Shown piece after piece: positions 49,725 through 59,535 of a DNA stretch of 64,000 nucleotides. Position 1 is the first letter of the stretch; each line of letters opens with the position of its first letter. The position numbers and the translations under genes were made by a program. Under the pieces are notes generated by a model. It was not told the origin of the DNA. It saw nothing but the letters and a program-made list of their open reading frames with translations, and searched no databases. Origin of the DNA: an uncultured Prochlorococcus sp. (lineage in GTDB: Bacteria; Cyanobacteriota; Cyanobacteriia; PCC-6307; Cyanobiaceae); assembly GCA_902622625.1 (NCBI GenBank), contig CACNQS010000003.1, forward strand, positions 22,854-86,853, read 5' to 3'.

Positions 49725-49756
49725 TTCTCTTTATTGAGCAAAGTTTAAAAAGAGAA
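49725..49756 (+). terminator. weak hairpin after thiG
   Basis: TTCTCTTT at 49725-49732 pairs with AAAGAGAA at 49749-49756, giving an 8-bp stem with a 16-base loop right after the thiG stop. The following bases (AAATTTGTTCATTTGTTT) have only scattered Ts, so a classical Rho-independent terminator is not well supported. It may act as a partial terminator or mRNA end. Confidence 0.3.
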
Positions 49757-49876
49757 AAATTTGTTCATTTGTTTATCTTATTAAGAAAGAAGTTTTGAAA
49801 CTATTTACAATATTTTTTCGCAAATTGGAAGCTCACTGTAGTAATTTAATAAATATATGATAAATCTATTAATTCT

Positions 49877-49880
49877 GGAG
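49877..49880 (+). promoter_or_regulatory. ribosome-binding site that fixes the sqdB GTG start
   Basis: GGAG at 49877-49880 is followed after six bases by GTG at 49887. This is a proper Shine-Dalgarno distance, and it supports GTG rather than a later ATG as the sqdB start. Clear ribosome-binding sites are rare in this window, so this one stands out. Confidence 0.6.
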
Positions 49881-49886
49881 TTCTGA

Positions 49887-51080
49887 GTGAAAGTTATTGT
49901 TCTAGGTGGAGATGGTTTTTGCGGTTGGCCTTGTGCGGTGAATTTAGCAGAGCAAAATCATGATGTAATTATTGTAGACAATTTAAGTCGTAGAAAAATT
50001 GATATTGATCTAGAGGTAGAATCTTTAACTCCAATTACTTCGATAACAGAACGACTTTCTGCATGGGAAGAAATTGGAGGCAAGCCTATGAGATTTCTTA
50101 ACATGGATATCTCAAAACAATATCAAAAATTACTAAACTTGCTCATTGATGAAAAGCCAGATTCTGTGATCCATTTTGCAGAACAAAGAGCAGCACCTTA
50201 CTCTATGAAATCTAGTTTTACCAAAAGATATACAGTAGATAATAATGTTAATGGCACCCACAACCTTCTTGCTGCAATAGTAGAGAGTAATTTAGATATT
50301 CATGTTGTACATTTAGGAACAATGGGAGTTTACGGATATGGATCACAAAGAGGTGCAACAATTCCAGAAGGTTATCTAAAAGTTGAAGTTCCACAACCTG
50401 ATGGAAGCCGCTTTGAAGAAGAAATATTACACCCTGCAAGTCCAGGAAGTGTTTACCATATGACTAAAACTTTAGATCAATTATTATTTCTTTACTACAA
50501 CAAAAATGACCTTGTAAGAATTACTGATCTACACCAAGGCATTGTTTGGGGAACAAATACAGACGCAACTTTAAAAGATCCTAGATTAACAAACCGATTT
50601 GACTATGACGGAGATTATGGAACTGTACTAAACAGATTTCTAATGCAAGCTGCAATTGGATATCCATTAAGTGTTCATGGGACAGGAGGGCAAACAAGAG
50701 CCTTTATTCACATAAAAGACTCTGTAAAATGTGTACAACTTGCTCTTGAAAATCCTCCAAAACCTGGAGAAAGAGTTAAGATTTTTAATCAAATGACTGA
50801 AAGTCATCAAGTTGGAGAATTAGCTAAAAAAGTTGCGTCTCTAACAGGTGCTGATATTAATTATTTACCAAATCCAAGGAATGAAGCGGTTGAAAATGAT
50901 CTAATTGTTGATAATAAATGCTTTATAGAATTAGGTTTAAACCCAACGACTCTTGATAATGGTTTATTAGAAGAAGTTGTTGAAGTCGCTAAAAAATACT
51001 CCAATAGATGTGATCTTAAGCGAATACCTTGTGTTTCATCCTGGACTAAAAAACAAGCTGAGGCTATAAAGACTAATTAA
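49887..51080 (+). CDS. sqdB: UDP-sulfoquinovose synthase SqdB
   Basis: SqdB converts UDP-glucose and sulfite to UDP-sulfoquinovose, the head-group donor of the thylakoid sulfolipid SQDG. The 397-residue protein belongs to the short-chain dehydrogenase/reductase (extended) family: NAD-binding GGDGFCGWP at residues 7-15, the catalytic YxxxK as YHMTK near 188-193, and the conserved HLGTMGVYGYGSQRG. RDT-type sugar-binding segment DLHQGIVWGTNT also fits. Length is standard. The GTG start has a good ribosome-binding site. sqdX follows 27 bp later, making a complete two-step SQDG operon. SQDG lets marine cyanobacteria save phosphate. Confidence 0.97.
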   Translation: MKVIVLGGDGFCGWPCAVNLAEQNHDVIIVDNLSRRKIDIDLEVESLTPITSITERLSAWEEIGGKPMRFLNMDISKQYQKLLNLLIDEKPDSVIHFAEQRAAPYSMKSSFTKRYTVDNNVNGTHNLLAAIVESNLDIHVVHLGTMGVYGYGSQRGATIPEGYLKVEVPQPDGSRFEEEILHPASPGSVYHMTKTLDQLLFLYYNKNDLVRITDLHQGIVWGTNTDATLKDPRLTNRFDYDGDYGTVLNRFLMQAAIGYPLSVHGTGGQTRAFIHIKDSVKCVQLALENPPKPGERVKIFNQMTESHQVGELAKKVASLTGADINYLPNPRNEAVENDLIVDNKCFIELGLNPTTLDNGLLEEVVEVAKKYSNRCDLKRIPCVSSWTKKQAEAIKTN

Positions 51081-51107
51081 AATTTCTGAAATAATTACCT
51101 TAAGAAA

Positions 51108-52241
51108 GTGAAAATTGCGTTGTTTACTGAAACTTTTTTACCTAAAGTTGACGGCATCGTCACAAGACTGACTAAAACGATTGAATTTTTAATAAAAAAT
51201 GGTAATGAAGTTTTAATTTTTTGTCCAGAAGGGTGTCCAGAATCATATATGGGCGCAACTGTAGTTGGAGTTGCTGCGATGCCATTACCCTTATACCCAG
51301 AGTTGAAGCTTGGTCTACCAGGCCCTGCAGTATCAGATAAGTTAGAAAAATTTAACCCAGATTTGATACATGTTGTTAATCCAGCTGTACTTGGCTTAGG
51401 TGGCATATGGTTGGCGAAAACTAATAATATTCCTTTAATTGCCAGTTACCATACTCATCTTCCGAAATATCTAGAACATTACGGCATGGGTATGTTAGAG
51501 CCACTTTTGTGGGAATTACTTAAAGCAGCACATAATCAAGCCTTATTAAATTTATGTACATCCACCGCTATGGTAAATGAATTAAAAGATAAAGGTATTC
51601 AAAGGACTGCTCTATGGCAAAGGGGAGTAGATACTTGCAGTTTCCGCCCTGATTTGAGAAATGAAAAAATGAGAAAAAAATTATTTGGTGAATATAACGA
51701 CGCTAAGTACTTATTAATTTATGTAGGGAGATTATCCGCAGAAAAACAAATTGAGAGAATTAAACCAGTCTTAGACAGTATCCCTAATGCTTGCCTAGCA
51801 CTTGTAGGTGACGGACCATACAGAAACCAGCTTGAAAAAATCTTCGAAAATACAAAGACTAATTTCATAGGATATTTATCTGGCGATGAACTTGCTAGCG
51901 CTTATGCCTCTGGAGATATATTTTTATTTCCATCTAGTACAGAAACACTTGGGCTAGTTTTACTGGAAGCAATGGCAGCAGGATGTCCGGTTATCGGAGC
52001 CAACAAGGGGGGGATTCCAGATATTATTAGCGATGGGATTAATGGTTGTTTATATGATCCTGATGAAAAAGATAATGGAGAACAGAGTTTGATTGCAGCG
52101 ACAAAAAAAATTCTAGAGAATGAAGATAAGAGAGAAGTTATGAGGAAAGAGGCACGAAACGAAGCAGAAAAATGGGATTGGAATCAGGCAACATTACAAC
52201 TGCAGAATTATTATGCAGATACTCTTAAAGAAATAGATTAA
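51108..52241 (+). CDS. sqdX: SQDG synthase (sulfoquinovosyltransferase) SqdX
   Basis: SqdX moves sulfoquinovose from UDP-sulfoquinovose to diacylglycerol, giving SQDG. The 377-residue GT4-type enzyme has the N-terminal Rossmann part with FTETFLPKVDGIVTRLTKTI (about 5-24), SYHTHLPKYLEHYG (about 122-135), WQRGVDTCSFRPDLR, and the donor-site segment LVLLEAMAAGCPVIGANKGG (about 283-302). Length is normal. The start is GTG at 51108. It is second in the sqdB-sqdX operon. Confidence 0.95.
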   Translation: MKIALFTETFLPKVDGIVTRLTKTIEFLIKNGNEVLIFCPEGCPESYMGATVVGVAAMPLPLYPELKLGLPGPAVSDKLEKFNPDLIHVVNPAVLGLGGIWLAKTNNIPLIASYHTHLPKYLEHYGMGMLEPLLWELLKAAHNQALLNLCTSTAMVNELKDKGIQRTALWQRGVDTCSFRPDLRNEKMRKKLFGEYNDAKYLLIYVGRLSAEKQIERIKPVLDSIPNACLALVGDGPYRNQLEKIFENTKTNFIGYLSGDELASAYASGDIFLFPSSTETLGLVLLEAMAAGCPVIGANKGGIPDIISDGINGCLYDPDEKDNGEQSLIAATKKILENEDKREVMRKEARNEAEKWDWNQATLQLQNYYADTLKEID

Positions 52242-52253
52242 GCAAAATCTTAG

Positions 52254-52502
52254 TTATGCTACGTGTGGAGGTGTAGGACTGCTATACGAACTTAAAGGAA
52301 GTATTAGAGTTGCTATATTTTGACTCTTTTCAGGCCTTTTTTTCTTTGAAAATTTTTTACCAAAAGGTACTCTTATGACGTTAGTTCCCTCAATAGAACA
52401 AATGTTGGAATTTTCCGCTGAAAAATTATTGAAAAAATTTGGTAAATCGACATTTTTAACTGGCAGATGCTTAACATTACCAGATTTAAAATCGTTGGTC
52501 AT
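52254..52502 (-). CDS. small hypothetical protein, competing ORF on the other strand
   Basis: An 82-residue ORF, convergent with sqdX (12 bp apart). It has no membrane segment. The middle part (IEGTNVIRVPFGKKFSKKKRPEK) is basic and looks more like a protein than the opposite-strand reading, and the end is Ser/Pro-rich (PLSSYSSPTPPHVA), as in the small gene at 1346. I prefer this strand, but another ORF of 60 codons (52375-52557, plus strand) overlaps it and cannot be excluded. Function unknown. Confidence 0.5.
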   Translation of the reverse strand: MTNDFKSGNVKHLPVKNVDLPNFFNNFSAENSNICSIEGTNVIRVPFGKKFSKKKRPEKSQNIATLILPLSSYSSPTPPHVA

Positions 52503-52631
52503 AGCTTCAAATACCCCAAAAAATTTGATGCTTGAATATCTTAATAAAAAAATTTAAAAAAATTCTATAAGAAAATATTAAATTTTTATTCTCACTGATA
52601 ATAACTAAGTAAATACAAGGACGCTAGTCCT

Positions 52632-55541
52632 TTAAGCACATTTTTTTTCTTCGAAAGTCTCTCCTTGATTTACATTGCAAGAGCAAATTAAATTGCGATC
52701 CCCATATGCATTATCGATCCTAGAAACTGAAGACCAAAACTTAATAGATGTTTGTGTTTTATAAGGAAAAGAAGCTTTTTCTTTTGAATAAGGATATTGC
52801 CAATTATCAGCAATTAACTCTTTCAGCGTATGGGGAGCGTTACTTATCACATTATTATTCTTTAATTCAATATTTTTTTCTATTTCACTAATTTCTTCTC
52901 CAATCAAAAGCATAGCCTCACAAAACCTCTCCAATTCAACCAAACTTTCACTTTCAGTAGGCTCTATCATTATCGTTTCTGGAACAGGCCAACTTATAGT
53001 TGGGGCATGAAAACTATAATCTATTAATCGTTTAGCTAAATCATTAACACCCAAACCGGTTTTAGATTTTAAGTCTCTAAAATCTAAAATACATTCATGT
53101 GCTACGAAATTATTTTTTCCTTTATAAAGAATCTTGAATTTATGCTTTAAAGAATGCGCAATATAATTTGCAGATAAAATTGCATGCTCAGTTGCTTTCC
53201 TTAGACCACTAAGACCAGCCATTTTTATGTACATCCAACTTATAGGAAGAATACTTGCACTCCCATGCTTGGCAGCGGATACGTAATTGGAACTATTAGA
53301 TAAATTATTATCCATTAAAGAATGAGTAGGGAGAAATGGGCTTAAAATTTCTGATGCAACAACTGGACCAACTCCTGGACCACCACCTCCATGTGGAATG
53401 CAGAATGTCTTATGTAAGTTCAAATGACAAACATCAATACCATAATTCCCAGGTTTGCATAATCCAACCTGAGCGTTCAAATTTGCTCCATCTAAATAGA
53501 CAAATCCTCCAACAGAGTGAATTAAGTCACATATCTCTCTGATTTGCAATTCAAAAACTCCATGAGTAGAGGGGTAAGTCAACATAAGGGCTCCTATTTG
53601 GTTATCAAATTTCTTAACCTTGATCGACAAATCTTGAAAATCAATATTTCCTTCGTCATCACATTCAACCGTTAAAACATCAAATCCTGCCATAACTGCA
53701 CTAGCAGGATTTGTTCCATGAGCACTTTTAGGAATTAAACATTTTTTTCTTGAAAGTTCACCTTTTGATTCAAAATAAGAATTTATAGCCAATAAACCTG
53801 CGAACTCTCCCTGAGAGCCTGCATTTGGTTGAAAAGAAACTGATTTTAAACCAACAATATCACTTATCCATTTTTCTAAGTCAGATATTATTTTTGAATA
53901 GCCCTTAGTTTGATCTAGTGGAGCAAAAGGATGAATAGAAGATAAATTAGCCCAAGAGACTGGATTTAACTCTGCTGCAGAATTTAATTTCATGGTACAG
54001 CTTCCTAATGGCATCATTCCATCTACCAGAGAAAAATCTTTTTCAGCAAGTCGGAATATATATCTCATTAATTCCGTTTCGCTTTGGTAATTTGTGAATA
54101 TATCCTGCTGCATCCATTCACTAGATCTCAAAGCTAAGCTTTCAAGATGAAATCTTTTATCAAATTTTAAATGCTCTAAATCTTCTTTTTTTTCTATAAG
54201 GTTTGCTATGAAAGTCAAAATATCTTTGATTTCTTTTTCAGTGCTAAGCTCATCTAAAGAGATCCCAAAGCCAGTTGAATTTTCAATAGTTGAACCCAAG
54301 GGCAAAATTCTTAAGTTATACCCATTTTTTTGAGCTTCATTATGGATACTCTGAGAGTGCCTAGAATAAACATCGACACTATCAAATCTAATCCCATCAG
54401 GTATATCAAAACCTAAATCAGCTAAACATGATTCTAGATTTATTCTCAACTCCACTAATCTCTTAGCAATTTGCGTTAATCCAGAAGGTCCATGATAAAT
54501 AGCATAAAAAGATGAGATTATAGCTAACAAAGATTGAGCAGTACAAATGTTACTAGTTGCCTTTTCTCTTCTAATATGTTGCTCTCTTGTTTGCAATGCT
54601 AATCTTAGAGATTTTTCTCCATTTTTAGAGAGAGTTTGCCCAACAATTCTTGCAGGTATCAGCCTTTTATATTTTTCGCTACAGGCAAAATATGCTGCAT
54701 GGGGTCCACCAAAACCAATTGGAACACCAAATCTTTGCATACTACCAACAGCAACATCAACACCAAATTCAGAAATTGGTTTAATTAAAACTTGTGCCAG
54801 TGGATCAATACAGGCCGTTACAATAATTTCTGATCTATGTGCTTGGGATATTAAAAATGTGGGATCAAATAATTGCCCATTTTTACCGGGTAATTGCAAC
54901 AACATTCCAAAAGCATCATCATGATTAGGAAGGTTGCTTTGAACAAAGCGTTTTAAGGATATTCCTAAAGGTTTTGCTCTGGTTTGTAGAACATTAAAAG
55001 TATGATCAAAAACATTTGATTCTACTAAGTACACTTTTGAAGATTTATTTTTTCTTGCCGAAAAGCTCATGGCCATAGCTTCTGCGGCAGCAGTACCCTC
55101 ATCTAACAAAGATGCATTAGCGACAGGGAATCCTGTTAGTTCACAAACAACAGTCTGAAAATTAAATAGAGCTTCTAATCTTCCTTGTGCAATTTCTGCT
55201 TGATATGGAGTATAAGACGTGTACCACCTTGGATTTTCAAAAACATGTCTTTGGATTACTTTAGGCATGTGATTGTCATAATAACCAAGGCCTATTAGTG
55301 ATCTCATTTTAGTATTTTTCTTCGCAATCTCTTCTAATTCATTTAAAGCCTCAATTTCTGAACAACCTTGGGGCAATATTTCTGAAGATTTATCTTTAAG
55401 CTGAATATCTTCAGGAATAACTTGATTTATAAATTGATCAATATTATTAAAACCAAGCTTTTTCAGCATAATTCTTTCATCATTATCTCCTAACCCAAGA
55501 TGCCTATCTATAAATAAATCAGACCCAAATTTGGATGTCAT
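52632..55541 (-). CDS. gcvP: glycine dehydrogenase (decarboxylating), P protein
   Basis: GcvP is the PLP-dependent decarboxylase of the glycine cleavage system; it transfers the aminomethyl group to the lipoyl arm of GcvH. The 969-residue protein is the fused single-chain form. The N-terminal half is catalytically degenerate and contains IGLGYYDNHMPKVIQRHV. The C-terminal half carries the PLP Lys in CHLNLHKTFCIPHGGGGPG near residues 703-721. The FQPNAGSQGEFAGL segment is family-typical. It is last in the run unknown-aluminium-resistance-gcvH-gcvP. In photosynthetic cells the system recycles photorespiratory glycine. Confidence 0.97.
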   Translation of the reverse strand: MTSKFGSDLFIDRHLGLGDNDERIMLKKLGFNNIDQFINQVIPEDIQLKDKSSEILPQGCSEIEALNELEEIAKKNTKMRSLIGLGYYDNHMPKVIQRHVFENPRWYTSYTPYQAEIAQGRLEALFNFQTVVCELTGFPVANASLLDEGTAAAEAMAMSFSARKNKSSKVYLVESNVFDHTFNVLQTRAKPLGISLKRFVQSNLPNHDDAFGMLLQLPGKNGQLFDPTFLISQAHRSEIIVTACIDPLAQVLIKPISEFGVDVAVGSMQRFGVPIGFGGPHAAYFACSEKYKRLIPARIVGQTLSKNGEKSLRLALQTREQHIRREKATSNICTAQSLLAIISSFYAIYHGPSGLTQIAKRLVELRINLESCLADLGFDIPDGIRFDSVDVYSRHSQSIHNEAQKNGYNLRILPLGSTIENSTGFGISLDELSTEKEIKDILTFIANLIEKKEDLEHLKFDKRFHLESLALRSSEWMQQDIFTNYQSETELMRYIFRLAEKDFSLVDGMMPLGSCTMKLNSAAELNPVSWANLSSIHPFAPLDQTKGYSKIISDLEKWISDIVGLKSVSFQPNAGSQGEFAGLLAINSYFESKGELSRKKCLIPKSAHGTNPASAVMAGFDVLTVECDDEGNIDFQDLSIKVKKFDNQIGALMLTYPSTHGVFELQIREICDLIHSVGGFVYLDGANLNAQVGLCKPGNYGIDVCHLNLHKTFCIPHGGGGPGVGPVVASEILSPFLPTHSLMDNNLSNSSNYVSAAKHGSASILPISWMYIKMAGLSGLRKATEHAILSANYIAHSLKHKFKILYKGKNNFVAHECILDFRDLKSKTGLGVNDLAKRLIDYSFHAPTISWPVPETIMIEPTESESLVELERFCEAMLLIGEEISEIEKNIELKNNNVISNAPHTLKELIADNWQYPYSKEKASFPYKTQTSIKFWSSVSRIDNAYGDRNLICSCNVNQGETFEEKKCA

Positions 55542-55586
55542 ATTAAAATATTTTTCTTTAAAATAGCTCTTTTTATAAAGTTTTGC

Positions 55587-55976
55587 TTATTTTGGTACAA
55601 CCTTTGATTGATATTCCTCAGAAGTCATCAAATCAGCAAATGATGCTTTTGATTCTGGTTTCAAAATGACTAACCAACCGTCTCCGATAGGATCATTCTG
55701 TAAAAGCTCAGGATTATCAATAACACTTTCATTTACAGATACTATTTGCCCTGAAAAAGGCAAATAGACTTCCTCAACGGCCTTAACTGATTCAATTGTT
55801 CCAAAAGTCTCACCTTTCTCTAAGGTCGCCCCTTGATTGGTTAATTCAACAAAAACAATATCTCCTAATTGATCTATAGCAAATTCACTAACTCCAATTT
55901 TTAACAATCCATTTTCTTCCAAGACATATTCATGAGTATCAGCATAGATCAGGTTGTCTGGAAACTGGTAAGACAT
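55587..55976 (-). CDS. gcvH: glycine cleavage system H protein
   Basis: GcvH shuttles the aminomethyl intermediate on a lipoyl lysine between the P, T and L proteins. The 129-residue product carries the lipoyl Lys at K65 in TIESVKAVEEVYLP, with the conserved segments LGDIVFVELTNQGATL and NDPIGDGWLVILKP. Length is normal. It starts 2 bp after the aluminium-resistance-type gene stop and ends 45 bp before gcvP, so all three should be in one transcript. Confidence 0.97.
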   Translation of the reverse strand: MSYQFPDNLIYADTHEYVLEENGLLKIGVSEFAIDQLGDIVFVELTNQGATLEKGETFGTIESVKAVEEVYLPFSGQIVSVNESVIDNPELLQNDPIGDGWLVILKPESKASFADLMTSEEYQSKVVPK

Positions 55977-55978
55977 GA

Positions 55979-57271
55979 TTAAGTAGATAAAGGAAGTAGA
56001 GAATCCTTTGAAATTAATTTTTCCTCTAATAATTCAGATAATAATCGAATTAATGCAATTTTGATGTGAGCTATGTGAGAACCACCTTGAACATAAATAT
56101 TGTAAGGATCTCTTAAAGGAGCATCAGCAGAAAATTCACTTGTACTACCTTCAATAAATGTACCTCCTGCCATTAATAATTTTGAATCATATCCATCCAT
56201 TGATGAAGGAACAACATTCAGAAAAGAATCTACTGGTGAAGAATTTTGAAAAGATTGACAAACTCTTTGTACCAAATCAGGATTATTCAATCTTACTGAC
56301 TGTATAAGATCGGATCGATATGTTGCTGGCTCTGGTAAAACCTTAAATCCCAAATTTTTAAAAACCCCTGCGACCATATCAGCACCCTTTAGAGATTCGT
56401 GAACAATTTGTGGTGATAAAAACAAACCCTGCAAAATTAATCTTCCTAGTCCAAAATTTATTCCTGCAGAAGAACCAATACCTGGTGAGGTTAATCTAGA
56501 ACATGCCATCTCAACCAAATCTGCATCTCCTGCAACGTACCCACCAGTAGGAACGATTGTTCCTCCCAAATTTTTAATCAATGATCCAGCAATTATATTT
56601 GCCCCTTTAGAAATTGGTTCACAATCTTCAACAAGCTCCCCATAACAGTTATCAACAAAACATATACAGCTAGGATCAAGAGAATGAACAAGACTACAAA
56701 TTTTTCCTATCTGATGATTCGTAAGAGACTTTCTCCAACTATATCCACAACTTTTTTGTATGAATACTAATTTGCATGAATTTTCTTTAAAAGAATGAAC
56801 AATTTTTTCTTCAAAAGAATCAAGATTCTCGCAAATATTTATTTGCTTATATTCAATCTCAAAATCTTTAAGTGAACCTTTTTCTCCTCCCCTTATTCCT
56901 ATGACTTCTTCTAACGTGTCATATGGCTTTCCTGTAAGTGATAACATTACTTCTCCAGGTCTAAGAATTCCAAATAAGACAGTACTTATTGCATGCGTTC
57001 CACTTACAAATTGCATCCTCACAGCTGCCTTTTCAGCAAGAAACAATCTTGCAAAAACCGCATCAATTTTTTCTCTAGATATATCATCATGACCACTACC
57101 AGAAGATTGATTGAAATGACTAGTAGAAACTTTTTCTTCCTTAAAAATTGTCAAAATATTTTCTAATTTCTGGAAAACCTGATTGGACCTTTCTTGGAAA
57201 ACTTTACTTAAACTCTCTTCGACAGAAAGAACAGCATTTTCAGCCAGTTTTAAGTTATTGTTTAGCATCAT
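55979..57271 (-). CDS. PLP-dependent aluminium-resistance family protein
   Basis: A 430-residue fold-type I PLP enzyme of the family called aluminium resistance protein or methionine gamma-lyase-like. Visible marks are VSGTHAISTVLFGILRPGEV (about 88-107), VFIQKSCGYSWRKSL, CFVDNCYGELVE with the Asp contacting the PLP ring, and the Schiff-base Lys region SLIKNLGGTIVPTGGYVAG (about 230-248). The reaction is not known for this branch; the name comes from the first description of a relative and says little about the role. It lies 2 bp before gcvH and 17 bp after the unknown gene. Confidence 0.85.
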   Translation of the reverse strand: MMLNNNLKLAENAVLSVEESLSKVFQERSNQVFQKLENILTIFKEEKVSTSHFNQSSGSGHDDISREKIDAVFARLFLAEKAAVRMQFVSGTHAISTVLFGILRPGEVMLSLTGKPYDTLEEVIGIRGGEKGSLKDFEIEYKQINICENLDSFEEKIVHSFKENSCKLVFIQKSCGYSWRKSLTNHQIGKICSLVHSLDPSCICFVDNCYGELVEDCEPISKGANIIAGSLIKNLGGTIVPTGGYVAGDADLVEMACSRLTSPGIGSSAGINFGLGRLILQGLFLSPQIVHESLKGADMVAGVFKNLGFKVLPEPATYRSDLIQSVRLNNPDLVQRVCQSFQNSSPVDSFLNVVPSSMDGYDSKLLMAGGTFIEGSTSEFSADAPLRDPYNIYVQGGSHIAHIKIALIRLLSELLEEKLISKDSLLPLST

Positions 57272-57288
57272 TTTTATAAAAATTCATG

Positions 57289-57987
57289 TTATTTCTCAGA
57301 AGCTAAATTTCTTAATTCAGCTAGAAAATCATTAGGTCCACTACCCTGAAAAAAAGAAAGTTTTTTTGAAGCCTCATATAAATCAAGAAGTTCTCCATCT
57401 AATTCTTCTGCCGTATAATCTTTAATTCCTGCTATTACTTCAGCAAAACGTTCTCTACGAGCAGATTTATTGACAGCATAGGCTTCCATTACCTGAATTT
57501 TACATGATCTCCAAGCCTTATTCTGACAAAAATGCACTGAAAGAGCATCGCTTAAGGCAGAAGCTTCTTCATCTTCAATGTACCAGTCAAAAGATGACGG
57601 TAGAGATTTTAATCCTGAAAATATCTCGAATAACTCCCCGGCCGACAATGGATTACCAGAATCATTTTTTAGGGGTAATGCAGACTCTTCCAAAGATTTC
57701 CATAACTCCGGGTAATCACTTTCAAAACGATCCCTGATTCTTTCAATACCTTGATCAAGAATCGTATTAACCTGAGCTAAAGCAAGAAAAACTTCAGGAC
57801 CTGGCGAAGATAACTTACCATTCCTGAGATTAGAAATTTGCGAATTATGAACTTTACCTAAATCAAGAACTTCTGAAAGTAATGGCAAAACTCTGTGAGA
57901 CCATCCATTTCTTTCATGCCAGAGATGTATCAAATGAGCCATAGCCCTTCGACCTCTAGATAATTTATCGCGATATCCGAGACTCAC
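57289..57987 (-). CDS. conserved unknown protein with helix-turn-helix-like segment
   Basis: A 232-residue protein I recognise only as a picocyanobacterial hypothetical. Residues about 25-75 (HERNGWSHRVLPLLSEVLDL; VHNSQISNLRNGKLSSPGPE) look like an XRE-type helix-turn-helix: a short helix, then QISNLRNGK as the recognition region. The rest is acidic and helical (IEDEEASALSDALSVHF, RRERFAEVIAGIKDYTAEEL). It heads the run with the aluminium-resistance gene and gcvHP, and is divergent from the desaturase over 75 bp. A regulatory function is possible but unproved. Confidence 0.75.
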   Translation of the reverse strand: MSLGYRDKLSRGRRAMAHLIHLWHERNGWSHRVLPLLSEVLDLGKVHNSQISNLRNGKLSSPGPEVFLALAQVNTILDQGIERIRDRFESDYPELWKSLEESALPLKNDSGNPLSAGELFEIFSGLKSLPSSFDWYIEDEEASALSDALSVHFCQNKAWRSCKIQVMEAYAVNKSARRERFAEVIAGIKDYTAEELDGELLDLYEASKKLSFFQGSGPNDFLAELRNLASEK

Positions 57988-58062
57988 AGATAATTAAACT
58001 TATCAATAGTATAGTATGATAATATTACATATCGGTAATTTTGAAAATAGTATTTCAATATC

Positions 58063-59001
58063 ATGAATTCAGTAATTTTCCTAGAAACAGCAAAATTAAA
58101 AAAACCTGTTCCAGCTGAAAAAGTTATAGAACTCTCAGAAAAATTACTGGAACCTTCCAGCCATTCAAAAAGATATCCTCCAAGACTACATAAAACGTGG
58201 GGAACAATATTTTTTATGGTTGCAATTCATATTCTATCTCTTGTAGCTATACAACCAAAATTTTGGAGTCTCCCTGCAGTCACTTCATTATTATTTTTTT
58301 ACTGGGTAACTGCTTGTTTAGGAGTCACTCTTGGATATCACAGATTGCTATCACACAGATCATTCATTGTTCCAAGATGGTTAGAAAGATTTTTTGCCAC
58401 ATGTGGAGCCATAAGTTGCCAGCATGGGCCAATAGATTGGGTAGGTTTACATAGGCATCACCACTCTTTTTCAGATACTGAAGTAGATCATCACAATAGT
58501 AAAAAGGGGTTTTGGTGGAGTCATATGGGTTGGATGTTTAAAGACGTTGAAGCACTAAAAGCTGTTCCAAAATTAAGTGCAGACCTAATCAAAGATCCAT
58601 ACTATAGATTTCTAAATAAGTATTTTTTATTCTTACAGATTCCTATTGGACTTTCTTTGTACGCCATAGGTCAAAAATTAGGAGTTGGAGGGTGGGCTCT
58701 AGTCCTTTGGGGAATTCCATTAAGGCTTGTGGTTGTTTATCACGTAACTTGGCTAGTAAACTCCGCGACGCATTGTTGGGGTAAAGCACCATTTGAAAGT
58801 GGTGATTCATCCAAAAACAATGCGTGGGTTGCTGCATTAACATTTGGAGAAGGTTGGCATAATAACCATCATGCATTTCCTAATTCGGCAAGACAAGGAT
58901 TATTTAAAGGTCAGATAGACATAACATGGGAACATATTAAGATTCTTGCTAAATTTGGCCTTGCAAAAAAAGTAAAGTTACCCTCTAGGTCTTATTATTA
59001 A
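58063..59001 (+). CDS. desC: acyl-lipid delta-9 fatty acid desaturase
   Basis: The enzyme puts the first double bond at C9 of membrane-lipid acyl chains, using ferredoxin. The 312-residue product has four membrane segments and three His boxes with the delta-9 pattern: HRLLSH at about residues 93-98, HRHHH at about 130-134 ([16 protein letters not shown]) and HNNHH at about 265-269 ([12 protein letters not shown]). Prochlorococcus has few desaturases, mostly of this class. It is divergent from the unknown gene at 57289 and 20 bp before rplI. Confidence 0.93.
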   Translation: MNSVIFLETAKLKKPVPAEKVIELSEKLLEPSSHSKRYPPRLHKTWGTIFFMVAIHILSLVAIQPKFWSLPAVTSLLFFYWVTACLGVTLGYHRLLSHRSFIVPRWLERFFATCGAISCQHGPIDWVGLHRHHHSFSDTEVDHHNSKKGFWWSHMGWMFKDVEALKAVPKLSADLIKDPYYRFLNKYFLFLQIPIGLSLYAIGQKLGVGGWALVLWGIPLRLVVVYHVTWLVNSATHCWGKAPFESGDSSKNNAWVAALTFGEGWHNNHHAFPNSARQGLFKGQIDITWEHIKILAKFGLAKKVKLPSRSYY

Positions 59002-59021
59002 TTATATTGATCAATATTTTC

Positions 59022-59477
59022 ATGGCTAAAAGAGTACAAGTCGCATTAACTGAACCAATCGCATCACTAGGTAAAGAAGGTGATCTAGTTGAAGTAGCAC
59101 CTGGATATGCAAGAAATTTTCTATTGCCATATGGCAAGGCAATGAATGTAACACCGGCAGTCCTTAAACAAATTGAAAGGAAGAAAGAAAAAGAAAAAAT
59201 CGCTGCTGATAAATTAAAGCAAGAAGCTTTTGATTTCCAAACTGCATTATCTACAATAGGTAGGTTCACTATCAAAAAACAGGTTGGAGAAGATGGTGTC
59301 CTTTTTGGAACGGTTACCAATGGGGATGTTGCCGAAGCAATAGAAGCGGCAACTAAAAAAGAAATTGATAGAAGAAACATTACTGTTCCTGATATTCATA
59401 ATTTAGGTTCCTTTACTGCAAAAATAAAATTACATCCAGAAGTAAATGCAGAAGTAAATATTGAAGTAACAAGTTAA
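59022..59477 (+). CDS. rplI: 50S ribosomal protein L9
   Basis: L9 binds 23S rRNA and spans the L1 stalk base. The product has the normal N-terminal domain starting [20 protein letters not shown] and [18 protein letters not shown], a long central helix and a C-terminal domain with [21 protein letters not shown]. An ATG at 59007 would add five residues (MINIF), but the family begins MAKRVQV, so I use 59022. rplI and dnaB are neighbours with 58 bp between, as in many bacteria. Confidence 0.95.
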   Translation: MAKRVQVALTEPIASLGKEGDLVEVAPGYARNFLLPYGKAMNVTPAVLKQIERKKEKEKIAADKLKQEAFDFQTALSTIGRFTIKKQVGEDGVLFGTVTNGDVAEAIEAATKKEIDRRNITVPDIHNLGSFTAKIKLHPEVNAEVNIEVTS

Positions 59478-59535
59478 TCAATTTGTTGCATTATTTTAAA
59501 AAGTAGCCAGAGTATATATCTAAGCAATTAAAGAT

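Noticed and set aside
52375-52557. Plus-strand ORF of 60 codons after sqdX
   Set aside because: Not listed as a gene because the opposite ORF (52254-52502) looks more protein-like; kept as a finding because both cannot be settled by eye.
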